Part shown: positions 34,862 through 42,450 of the stretch, piece by piece
Layout of the letters: every line of letters starts with the position of its first letter
Numbering within the stretch: position 1 is the stretch's first letter
Source: an uncultured Myxococcales bacterium
Lineage (GTDB): Bacteria; Myxococcota_A; UBA9042
DNA length: 56,548 nt
Assembly: GCA_903955385.1 (NCBI GenBank)
Contig: CAJBNH010000065.1
Location: 1 to 56,548, forward strand
Reading direction: 5' to 3'
Notes under the pieces: generated by a model
Databases searched by the model: none
What the model saw: the letters and a program-made list of their open reading frames with translations, nothing else
What the model was told of the DNA's origin: nothing
Position numbers and translations under genes: made by a program

Positions 34862-35827
34862 ATGTCGAATTCTGCCGTCGTGTTCCCCGGGCAGGGGGCA
34901 CAGCGACGTGGCATGGCCATGGACTTCCTCGCCGAGCTCCCCGAGTCCCGCGAGGCGTTTGCCCAAGCCGCCGCCGTCCTTCCGTTCGATCCCATCGCGC
35001 TCTGCACCGACGAAGACCCGCGTCTGGACCAGACCGAGTACGCGCAACCCTGCATCCTGACGGCAGAAATCGCGATGCTGTGGGGCCTTCGTGCGCGATT
35101 CGGCTTCCGGCCTGAGTGGTTCGGGGGGCACAGCTTGGGCGAGTACAGTGCCTTGGTGGCGGCCGACGTGATGCCGCTGCCCACGGCGGTTCGGCTGGTG
35201 CACGCCCGCGGTCGGTTGATGCAGCACGCGGCCCCGCTGGGCTTTGGCGCGATGGCGGCGCTGGTGGCAGACCCGCTGCCTATCGAGGACATCCGCACGC
35301 TTGCCGCCAAGCACGGCGTGGACTTGGCCAACGACAACTCCCGCGCGCAAGTCGTGGTTTCGGGGGAGAAAACGTCCGTCGATGCCCTGTGCGCGGACCT
35401 CGACGAGCGCTTTCCGGCCGACGCCCTGCGCATCGTTCCGTTGACGGTCAGCGCACCCTTCCACTCGCGACACATGGCGCAGGTCGAGGCCGAGTTCCGC
35501 AAGGTGCTGCAAGCCGTGCGTGGAGACTTCGACGCTGCCAAGGCCACCCGCGTGACTTCGAATTTCACAGGGCAATTTCACACGGGGCGACTGGATGACC
35601 TGGTCGACGGACTGACGCGACAAATCAGCGCACCGGTCCTTTGGCGTGACGACATGGTGACATTGGCCGGCCAAGCTTCCGCCGTTTTCGAAGTGGGGCC
35701 GGGTCGCCCGCTGGCGGGATTCTTCAAGACGCAGTTCTCGGACAGAACGGACAAGGCGGTGACCGTGGCTTCGATCCTCGACCTTCGCTCTGCCCAGCGT
35801 GCCTTTGCTGCCAAGGAGGGTGCGTGA
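34862..35827 (+). CDS. fabD: Malonyl-CoA:ACP transacylase (FabD-type)
   Basis: A 321-residue acyltransferase that loads malonyl units onto ACP. It has 'FPGQGAQ', nucleophile Ser91 in 'GHSLGEYSAL', the substrate-carboxylate Arg in 'HARGRLMQ' and the catalytic His in 'APFHSRHM'. The ATG at 34862 has GGAG 8 nt upstream. First of ten closely packed genes; its stop overlaps the next start as GTGA. Confidence 0.94.
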   Translation: MSNSAVVFPGQGAQRRGMAMDFLAELPESREAFAQAAAVLPFDPIALCTDEDPRLDQTEYAQPCILTAEIAMLWGLRARFGFRPEWFGGHSLGEYSALVAADVMPLPTAVRLVHARGRLMQHAAPLGFGAMAALVADPLPIEDIRTLAAKHGVDLANDNSRAQVVVSGEKTSVDALCADLDERFPADALRIVPLTVSAPFHSRHMAQVEAEFRKVLQAVRGDFDAAKATRVTSNFTGQFHTGRLDDLVDGLTRQISAPVLWRDDMVTLAGQASAVFEVGPGRPLAGFFKTQFSDRTDKAVTVASILDLRSAQRAFAAKEGA

Positions 35828-36645
35828 CCTCGTTTTCCCGCGATGAATGGGCCGTGATCTTGGGTGGTTCCAGTGGCTTCGGTCTGGCCACCGCCCGCAA
35901 GCTGTCGGCCCACGGCATGAGTGTGTGCGTCGTCCACCGCGACCGCCGAGGCGCCATGCCGCGCATCGAGCAGGCCTTCGACGAGATCCGCAGTCACGGC
36001 GGCGGGTTCATCGCGCTCAACCTCGATGCGCTCAGCCCCGACGGCGTCACCAGCACGCTCGACGCGCTGCGCACGGCCATGGGGCCGACAGGTCGCGTCA
36101 AGGCGCTGCTGCACTCGATCGCGTTCGGCAACCTCAAGCCGATCGCGCCGCCTGTTTCACGCACCGATGATGCACACGAGACGCCGATCCTGATGGACGA
36201 CGAGGACATCGCCCGCACCATCTACAGCATGGGGTCCAGCCTGCTGACCTGGGTGCAGCGGTTGCACAGCCAGGGGCTGTTTGCGGCCGACGCCCGCGTG
36301 TTCGGACTGACCAGTGAGGGCAACGCCGTGTCGTGGAAGGGCTATGCCGCCGTCGCCGCAGCCAAGGTCGCGCTGGAGTCGCTGTCGCGCGCCATCGCCG
36401 TCGAGTTCGGACCGCACGGCATTCGCTCGAACATCCTGCAGCCCGGCGTCACCGATACGCCCGCGCTGCGCCTGATTCCCGGCAGCGGCGCGATGGCCGA
36501 CCACGCGCTGAAGCGCAACCCCTTGGGGCGCCTGACCTTGCCAGAGGACGTCGCCAACGTCCTGTACCTGATGTGCCTGCCCGAAGCCGCCTGGATCAAC
36601 GGCGCACTGCTCCGCATCGACGGGGGGGAGCACATCGCCGCATGA
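35824..36645 (+). CDS. Enoyl-ACP reductase-like SDR (FabI/FabL type)
   Basis: A 273-residue short-chain reductase. The nucleotide loop is 'LGGSSGFGLATARKL' and the active site has the spacing Y(x6)K (Tyr174, Lys181, in 'GYAAVAAAKVALES'), which marks enoyl reductases rather than ketoreductases (Y-x3-K). 'LLHSIAFGNLKP' also resembles FabI ('SIAF'). It would perform the last reduction of each elongation cycle. GTG start at 35824 in a GTGA overlap with fabD. Assignment to FabI or FabL subtype is not possible by eye. Confidence 0.82.
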   Translation: MTSFSRDEWAVILGGSSGFGLATARKLSAHGMSVCVVHRDRRGAMPRIEQAFDEIRSHGGGFIALNLDALSPDGVTSTLDALRTAMGPTGRVKALLHSIAFGNLKPIAPPVSRTDDAHETPILMDDEDIARTIYSMGSSLLTWVQRLHSQGLFAADARVFGLTSEGNAVSWKGYAAVAAAKVALESLSRAIAVEFGPHGIRSNILQPGVTDTPALRLIPGSGAMADHALKRNPLGRLTLPEDVANVLYLMCLPEAAWINGALLRIDGGEHIAA

Positions 36646-37634
36646 TCTACCTGCATGGTCTCGGGCACTTCCACCCGCCCACGGTGATCGACAACGCGTT
36701 TCTGACCGGGTTGAACATCGGCACCGACGAGGCGTGGATCCTCGAGCGCGTCGGCATTCGCACCCGCCGCACCGTCCTGCCGCTCGAGTACCTGACCGCG
36801 ACGCAGAACGCGGATCCCCTGCAGTCGCACGCCGTTTCGACGCACACCAACGCGCAGACCGGGGCCGAAGCCGCGCGTCTGGCGATGGCGAGGGCGGGCG
36901 TCACGGCCGACCAGATCGGACTGGTGTGGGCCGGTGGCTGCTCGCCGCAGCACACGATTCCCGCCGAAGCTTGCAAGGTGGCGGCAGAGCTGGGGATTCG
37001 CGCCCCGGGCGTGGACGTGACCTCGGCCTGTTCGACGTTCGCGGCGCAGCTGCACCTGCTGGACCAGATGAAGCCCGAGGCGCTGCCGGCGTACGTGCTG
37101 CTGCTGCAGATCGAGAACAACACGCGTACGGTCGACTACCGCGACCGCTCGACGGCCGTCCTGTGGGGCGACGCGAGTGCGGCGGCGGTGGTCAGCACGC
37201 GCAACCCTGCGCGCGTCAAGGTGATGGCTACGACGTTGACCTCAGATCCCAGCGGTTGGGACAAGGTGCTGGTGCCGACCGGCGGCCACTTTGCCCAGCA
37301 GGGCAGCGCGGTACAGACGTTTGCCATTCGCAAGTCGGGCGAGGTGATCCAGACGCTGCGGGCGCAGGTGAAGGGCGACCCGTCGCGGCTGCGGTTCGTG
37401 GGGCACCAGGCCAATCTGCTGATGTTGCAGGCGGTTGCCGCGCGCGCCGGCATTCCCGACGACCGCCACTGGTGGAACGTGGACCGCTTTGGCAACGGCG
37501 GAGCGGCGGGGGCGCCTTCGGTGCTGTCGCAGCACTGGGACGAGCTGCAGGACGGCGACGAGCTTGTGGTGGCCGTGGTGGGTTCCGGGTTGACGTGGGG
37601 CGGCGTGCTGTTGCAGGTGGGGGAGATCGCGTGA
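36642..37634 (+). CDS. Beta-ketoacyl-ACP synthase III-like
   Basis: A 330-residue FabH-fold enzyme with the Cys-His-Asn triad: Cys130 in 'VTSACSTFAAQ', His in 'FVGHQANLLML' and Asn in 'RFGNGGAAGAPS'. KAS III primes chain synthesis by condensing an acyl-CoA with malonyl-ACP; the primer specificity here is unknown. The N terminus ('MIYLHGLGHFHPPTVIDN') is typical of FabH-like synthases. ATGA overlap with the reductase and GTGA overlap with the next gene. Confidence 0.88.
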   Translation: MIYLHGLGHFHPPTVIDNAFLTGLNIGTDEAWILERVGIRTRRTVLPLEYLTATQNADPLQSHAVSTHTNAQTGAEAARLAMARAGVTADQIGLVWAGGCSPQHTIPAEACKVAAELGIRAPGVDVTSACSTFAAQLHLLDQMKPEALPAYVLLLQIENNTRTVDYRDRSTAVLWGDASAAAVVSTRNPARVKVMATTLTSDPSGWDKVLVPTGGHFAQQGSAVQTFAIRKSGEVIQTLRAQVKGDPSRLRFVGHQANLLMLQAVAARAGIPDDRHWWNVDRFGNGGAAGAPSVLSQHWDELQDGDELVVAVVGSGLTWGGVLLQVGEIA

Positions 37635-38221
37635 AGTATCAAGAGTTTCTGCAGCGCGACCGGTTCGACCTCGACGAGCTGCTGGCGTTTGGCTACGGCC
37701 GCCTGGTCGAGGACCCGCCGTGCGAGGACTTCTCGGCGCTGCCGACGCCGCCGATGTTGATGTTCGACCGCGTGACGGAAGTTCGCCATGACGGGGCCAA
37801 GGGCTTCATCGCCGCTGAGCAGGACGTCAAGGTCGACGATTGGTTCTTCCACTGCCACTTCCGCAGTGATCCCGTGCAGCCCGGCTGCTTGGGCGTGGAC
37901 GCGATCTGGCAGCTGATCGGCTTCTACGCCACGCTGCGAGGCGGCCTGGGGGTCGGACGGGCGCTGGGAGCCAAGGAGATCGAGTTTCAGGGCCAGATCC
38001 GCCCGCACGACCACACCGTTCGCTACGCCATCGACATCCGCCGCTACGCCGAGCTGCCCGCCACCGGCTCGGCGGTCGCCATCGGCACCGGCACGGTCTC
38101 GGTCGACGGCGAGGTCATCTACACCATCAAGGACGCCAAGGTCGGCCTGTTCCGCGGCATCCGCTACCCCGACTACCCAGCGAAGTCCGCGAATTCCAAG
38201 GGAGGCTTGCTGCAGCGATGA
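37631..38221 (+). CDS. fabA: FabA-type 3-hydroxyacyl-ACP dehydratase/isomerase
   Basis: A 196-residue hot-dog enzyme. The active-site His76 lies in 'FFHCHFRSDPVQPG' and the acid in 'GCLGVDAIWQLIGFY', matching FabA rather than FabZ. FabA dehydrates and can isomerise trans-2 to cis-3-decenoyl-ACP, giving unsaturated fatty acids without oxygen. 'MLMFDRVTEV' and 'IKDAKVGLF' also fit. GTG start at 37631 in a GTGA overlap. Confidence 0.92.
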   Translation: MKYQEFLQRDRFDLDELLAFGYGRLVEDPPCEDFSALPTPPMLMFDRVTEVRHDGAKGFIAAEQDVKVDDWFFHCHFRSDPVQPGCLGVDAIWQLIGFYATLRGGLGVGRALGAKEIEFQGQIRPHDHTVRYAIDIRRYAELPATGSAVAIGTGTVSVDGEVIYTIKDAKVGLFRGIRYPDYPAKSANSKGGLLQR

Positions 38222-38958
38222 CCGACACCCCCACCCCCACCACCATCGCGCTTGTCACCGGCGGCGGCACCGGCATCGGCGCGGCCTGCTGCCGGGCGCT
38301 GCACCAGGCGGGCTTCACCGTCGCCATCCACTACCGGTCCAGCAGCGCCGACGCAGAGGCCCTGCAGGCTGAGCTGGGCGGTCAAACCTTCCTGATTCAA
38401 GCGGACTTGGCGACGGAGGCCGGCGTTGACGCCGTGCATGACGCGGTCAAGGCGCACGGCGACCTCGAAGTCGTCGTCAACAACGCAGGCGCGACGGTCG
38501 ACGCTCCGCTGTTCTCAGCCAAGCTCGCGGACTTCGACAGGATCGTCGCCACCAACATGCGCAGCACCTGGTACCTGACCAAGCGCCTGTCGCGCCTGAT
38601 GATGCGGCGCAAGACCGGGCGCTTCATCCACATCTCCAGCGTCGTGGGCAGCACCGGCAACCCGACGCAGAGCGTGTACGGCATGACCAAGGCCGCCATC
38701 GACAACTTCACCAAGACGGCCGCATGGGAGCTTGCTTCCTACGGAATTCTGGTGAACTCGGTGGCCCCCGGCTTCATCGAGACGCGCATGACGGCCGACC
38801 TGTCGCCCGAGATTCAAGAGACGTTGCTGTCCAAGGTGCCGTTGCACCGGATGGGCAGGCCCGAGGAGATCGCGGCGATGGTCAAATTCCTTGCGACCGA
38901 AGGGACTTACTGCACCGGCACGGTCTTTCACGTCAACGGGGGCATGTATGGCGGTTGA
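38218..38958 (+). CDS. fabG: 3-oxoacyl-ACP reductase (FabG-type)
   Basis: A 246-residue NADPH-dependent SDR: 'VTGGGTGIGAACCRAL' cofactor loop, 'VVNNAGAT', Ser and Tyr-x3-Lys in 'ISSVVGSTGN...SVYGMTKAA', and 'VNSVAPGFIETRM'. It reduces beta-ketoacyl-ACP to beta-hydroxyacyl-ACP. Starts at 38218 in an ATGA overlap with fabA; its end overlaps the next gene by 11 nt. Confidence 0.93.
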   Translation: MTDTPTPTTIALVTGGGTGIGAACCRALHQAGFTVAIHYRSSSADAEALQAELGGQTFLIQADLATEAGVDAVHDAVKAHGDLEVVVNNAGATVDAPLFSAKLADFDRIVATNMRSTWYLTKRLSRLMMRRKTGRFIHISSVVGSTGNPTQSVYGMTKAAIDNFTKTAAWELASYGILVNSVAPGFIETRMTADLSPEIQETLLSKVPLHRMGRPEEIAAMVKFLATEGTYCTGTVFHVNGGMYGG

Positions 38959-39406
38959 GCTGACCCCGGCCCAGGTGCTGGCGCTGGTGCCGCAGCAGGC
39001 GCCGTTTCGCTTCGTCGACGAGATTCTGGAAGTGGATGCCGACCACATCGTCGGTCGCTACACCTTCCGCCCGGACGAGGGCTTCTACGCCGGTCACTTT
39101 CCGGGCAACCCCGTGACCCCAGGCGTGATCCTGCTCGAGTCGATGTGTCAGGTCGGCGTGGTGGCGCAGGGGATCTGGCTGCTGGCGCTGGAAGTGGACC
39201 CGACCGAGGTCTCGCGCTGGACCACGATGTTCTCGGACGCCACCGTCGAGTTCAGCAAGCCGGTGCGGCCGGGCGAGCGGGTGACCATCCGCGGCGCAAA
39301 GACCTTCTGGCGGCGTCGCAAGCTGCAGGCGCGCATCGAGATGTTCAACGAATCAGGAGAGCTCGTGGCCAGTTGCGTCGCTTCGGGCATGGGGGTACGG
39401 GCATGA
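38948..39406 (+). CDS. FabZ-like 3-hydroxyacyl-ACP dehydratase
   Basis: A 152-residue hot-dog protein with the FabZ signature 'YAGHFPGNPVTPGVILLES' (catalytic His and Glu). It is a second dehydratase beside FabA, probably for the non-isomerising steps. The ATG at 38948 gives the normal length; it lies inside the last codons of fabG (11-nt overlap). The end overlaps the KAS gene by ATGA. Confidence 0.88.
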   Translation: MAVELTPAQVLALVPQQAPFRFVDEILEVDADHIVGRYTFRPDEGFYAGHFPGNPVTPGVILLESMCQVGVVAQGIWLLALEVDPTEVSRWTTMFSDATVEFSKPVRPGERVTIRGAKTFWRRRKLQARIEMFNESGELVASCVASGMGVRA

Positions 39407-40671
39407 CCAGGGTCGTCGTCACGGGCATGGGCGTCATCGCCGCAAACGCCCACGGGTTGCAGGACTATGAGCAGGCGTTGCGTGAGGGTCGGTCGGGCCT
39501 GCGCCATCAGGCGAAGATGGCCGAGCTGGGCTTTGCCTGTCAGGTCGCGGGTACGCCGGAGGGTGTCGAGGCGCTGGCCGAGCAGTACTTCACCCCCGAT
39601 GCGCGCATGGCGATGAACGGCAGCATGATCTTCGCGGGCATCGCGGGCATCGACTGCTGGCGCGACGCGGGCTTTGAAGTGCCCGGACCGCAAGAGAATC
39701 TGACCGACTGGGACACCGGCGCCATCGTCGGCACCGGCGTGGGTGGCGTCGACACGCTGGCCGAGCTGGTCGTACCGCGCGTCAACGAAGGCAAGGTCCG
39801 CCGCATCGGCAGCACCTCGGTCGAGCAGACGATGTCCAGCGCCGTCAGCGCACGTCTGGGCGGGCTGTTGGCCTTGGGTGGCCGCGTCAGCTCGAACAGC
39901 AGCGCGTGCACCACGGGGACCGAGGCGATTGTCGAGGGCTACTGGCACCTGAAGTCCGGCCGCGGCAAGCGCATGATCTGCGGCGGTTCTGAGGCCGCGT
40001 CGGTCTACATCTGGGCCGGCTTCGATGCGATGCGCGTGCTGGCCAAGAGCTGGAACGACAACCCTACCGCTGCGTCGCGACCGATGAGCGCGTCGGCCGG
40101 CGGCTTCATCCCGGGAGCAGGGGCGGGCCTGCTGATGCTCGAGACGCTGGACAGCGCGCTGGAACGCGGCGCCCGCATCTACGCAGAAGTGCTGGGCGGT
40201 GCCGTGAATTGCGGCGGCCAGCGCAACGGCGGCAGCACCACGTTCCCCAACCCCGAGGGCGTTGTCCGCTGCATTCGCGAGGCGCTGGACGTGTCCGGCA
40301 TCGGCCCCGAGGCGATTGACGTCATCAACGGCCACTTGACCGCGACGATGGCGGACCCCGCAGAAGTGGGCAACTGGGCCAAGGTGCTGGGACGCGACCC
40401 CGCCGACTTCCCTTGGATCAACTCGACCAAGTCCCTGATCGGACACGGGTTGGGCGCGGCCGGCGGGCTCGAGTGCGTCGCGTCTGTCCTGCAGCTTCAC
40501 CACGGCTTCATCCACGGCTCGGCGAACTGCGAAGACCTGCACCCGGCCCTTGAACCCTATGCCAGCAAAATTCCCCACGAAACGCGCGAATCGGACGCGC
40601 GGATCCTCGCCAAGGCCAGCTTCGGCTTCGGCGACGTGAACGGGTGCGTCCTGTTCCGCAAGTGGCAGTAG
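39403..40671 (+). CDS. Beta-ketoacyl-ACP synthase II-like (FabF family)
   Basis: A 422-residue elongating synthase with the Cys-His-His triad: Cys169 in 'NSSACTTGTEAI', His in 'INGHLTATMADPAE' (usually 'NAHGT', so Leu replaces the following Gly) and His in 'STKSLIGHGLGAAGG'. It condenses acyl-ACP with malonyl-ACP. With FabA in the same operon it may do the FabB-like elongation of cis-enoyl chains. ATGA overlap with the dehydratase; 32 nt before the ACP gene. Confidence 0.9.
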   Translation: MTRVVVTGMGVIAANAHGLQDYEQALREGRSGLRHQAKMAELGFACQVAGTPEGVEALAEQYFTPDARMAMNGSMIFAGIAGIDCWRDAGFEVPGPQENLTDWDTGAIVGTGVGGVDTLAELVVPRVNEGKVRRIGSTSVEQTMSSAVSARLGGLLALGGRVSSNSSACTTGTEAIVEGYWHLKSGRGKRMICGGSEAASVYIWAGFDAMRVLAKSWNDNPTAASRPMSASAGGFIPGAGAGLLMLETLDSALERGARIYAEVLGGAVNCGGQRNGGSTTFPNPEGVVRCIREALDVSGIGPEAIDVINGHLTATMADPAEVGNWAKVLGRDPADFPWINSTKSLIGHGLGAAGGLECVASVLQLHHGFIHGSANCEDLHPALEPYASKIPHETRESDARILAKASFGFGDVNGCVLFRKWQ

Positions 40672-40703
40672 CCCTCCGACTTTTCCCTTTGGAGCATCAA
40701 GAC

Positions 40704-40946
40704 ATGGACAACCAGGAAGCCCTCGCCAAGGTCACCGCCATCATCAAGCCGTTCGCCAAGAACCAGGGCCCGCTGGCCGCCGGTCAGCTGGACGCGCGCA
40801 TCCTCGAGGATCTGGGCGTCAACAGCGCCCGCCTCGTCGACATCATCCTGGCCTTCGAGGACGAATTCGGCATCTCGATCGACGACGACACCGCCGACAG
40901 CGTTCGCACCATCGGCGACGCCGTCCGCGTGGTTTCCGCGCAGTGA
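40704..40946 (+). CDS. Acyl carrier protein
   Basis: An 80-residue acidic carrier protein. The phosphopantetheine Ser41 lies in 'LEDLGVNSARLVDIILAFED'; the common D-S-L is N-S-A here, suggesting a dedicated rather than the general ACP. The four-helix pattern and acidic helix II ('FEDEFGISIDDDTAD') are kept. The ATG at 40704 has GGAG 8 nt upstream. GTGA overlap with the acyltransferase. Confidence 0.9.
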   Translation: MDNQEALAKVTAIIKPFAKNQGPLAAGQLDARILEDLGVNSARLVDIILAFEDEFGISIDDDTADSVRTIGDAVRVVSAQ

Positions 40947-41752
40947 CCTCGCCGCTCGAACGCCTCGCGCCCCGCGACCTGTGGGCCCTGCGCCTGCAGC
41001 GCGCGGTGGCGTGGGTGTTCACGCCCTTTACGTACTACGTCGTCGCCATCTGGATGCGTGCGGGGCGCAAGTACGCGATCCCCGACCTGCACGCGTTTCG
41101 CGCCGACGTGGAGCGCAAGCTGCGCGCCGCCGACCCGGACGACACGGCGCCGGTGCTGGTATGTGCCAACCACCTGACGCTCATCGACTCTCTGGTCCTG
41201 ATTCGGGCGCTGGGGTCTGGTTTGCGGTATGTCTTCGACCAGCGGCGATTCGCCTGGAACATGCCCGAGCTGCGCAACCTGGGCAGCAGTCCGCTGACCC
41301 ACGCGGGCGTTTACTTGGGCAAGTGCCTGCCGGTCGTTCGCCAGGGGCCGCAGGAGCAGACCGCCCGCACGCTGGGCAAGGTCACGCACCTGCTGCAGCG
41401 TCGGCAGTGGGTGATGATCTTTCCGGAGGGCACACGCAGTCGGTCGGGGCGCGTGGACACGCAGGATTTCGCCTATGGCGTCGGCAAGTTGGTTCAGGAT
41501 GTGCCTGGCACTCGGGTGCTGTGCCTGTACCTGCGCGGCCGCGGGCAGGCGACGTTCGGCAACCTGCCGCGCAAGGGCGAGACGTTTGACTTGCTCTGCG
41601 ACGTGCTGACCCCGACGTCGACGGCCACGGGCATGCGCGGCTCGCGGGACATCTCGCGCGCCATCGTGCAGCGGCTGGCGGAGCTTGAGGCCGTCTGGTT
41701 CGCCGCCCATCCCGACAGTCCACGTCCCCCCGTGCCAACGCCTGCGCCATGA
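40943..41752 (+). CDS. PlsC-type 1-acylglycerol-3-phosphate acyltransferase
   Basis: A 269-residue membrane-associated acyltransferase with the NHx4D motif ('ANHLTLIDSL', His77) and 'FPEGTRSRSG'. A hydrophobic stretch lies near residues 20-40 ('VFTPFTYYVVAIW'). It would move the finished acyl chain onto a glycerolipid or similar acceptor, which fits its place after the ACP. GTG start at 40943 (GTGA overlap). Acceptor not determinable. Confidence 0.87.
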   Translation: MTSPLERLAPRDLWALRLQRAVAWVFTPFTYYVVAIWMRAGRKYAIPDLHAFRADVERKLRAADPDDTAPVLVCANHLTLIDSLVLIRALGSGLRYVFDQRRFAWNMPELRNLGSSPLTHAGVYLGKCLPVVRQGPQEQTARTLGKVTHLLQRRQWVMIFPEGTRSRSGRVDTQDFAYGVGKLVQDVPGTRVLCLYLRGRGQATFGNLPRKGETFDLLCDVLTPTSTATGMRGSRDISRAIVQRLAELEAVWFAAHPDSPRPPVPTPAP

Positions 41753-42384
41753 CGCTTCACCTGGGCAACGACATCGTCGACCTGACCGACCCTTTCACCG
41801 TCGGCAAGGCGGGAGATGCGCGCTTTGTCCGCCGGGTGTTTGCCACCTCGGAGCAAGGCTGGATCGCCGCGTCACCTGACCCCGACCGGGCCCTGTGGCG
41901 GCTGTGGGCGGCGAAGGAAGCGGCGTACAAGGTCGCACGCAAGTCCTCACCAGGCCTGATATTTGCCCACGCGCAGTTCGAAGTGCTTCCGGACGAATCC
42001 CGCGTCGTGTGCGGCAAAGCGTCATTTCCCGTGCAGTGGGACGAACAGCCCGGCTGGATCCACTGTTTGGCCGTGTCGTCGTCGTCCCCACCTTCGCTCG
42101 CGCTGTGTCGGTGTCGGGTCGACGAGCTTGCGCCGGGCCAGGAACCCTCTGAGGCGGTGCGTGGTTTGGCGACAAGGCTGCTGGCCGAGGCCGGTTGGGC
42201 GGCGGCGACCATCGTTCGGCCGTCAGGGCAGGGCGGTGCACGACCGGGAGCCCCTGAAGTCTGGCAGGCAGGCGGCCGACTCGCGCACCTGGACCTCAGC
42301 CTGTCGCACGACGGCCGCTGGGTCGCGGTGGCTTGGATGGACCTGAACAACCTCGCGATTTCTCAGGACGTGCGCATCGATTGA
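41749..42384 (+). CDS. 4'-phosphopantetheinyl transferase
   Basis: A 211-residue enzyme that activates carrier proteins by adding phosphopantetheine from CoA. The AcpS/Sfp motifs are clear: 'LGNDIVDL' with the metal-binding Asp and 'LWAAKEAAYKVARK'. The C-terminal half ('HLDLSLSHDGRWVAVAWM') carries the family's SHD-type segment. ATGA overlap with the acyltransferase. It ends the operon and probably serves the ACP at 40704. Confidence 0.88.
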   Translation: MTLHLGNDIVDLTDPFTVGKAGDARFVRRVFATSEQGWIAASPDPDRALWRLWAAKEAAYKVARKSSPGLIFAHAQFEVLPDESRVVCGKASFPVQWDEQPGWIHCLAVSSSSPPSLALCRCRVDELAPGQEPSEAVRGLATRLLAEAGWAAATIVRPSGQGGARPGAPEVWQAGGRLAHLDLSLSHDGRWVAVAWMDLNNLAISQDVRID

Positions 42385-42450
42385 CCATGGCAGCCTGCAG
42401 CGTTTCGCGATAAAGTCCGCCCGCTCCCGCAAGGGCGCCGGAGGACGTTC

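Noticed and set aside
34862-42384. Reading of the fab operon as an aryl polyene cluster
   Set aside because: No ammonia lyase, glycosyltransferase, LolA or MMPL-type exporter is present, and an enoyl reductase would destroy the polyene.
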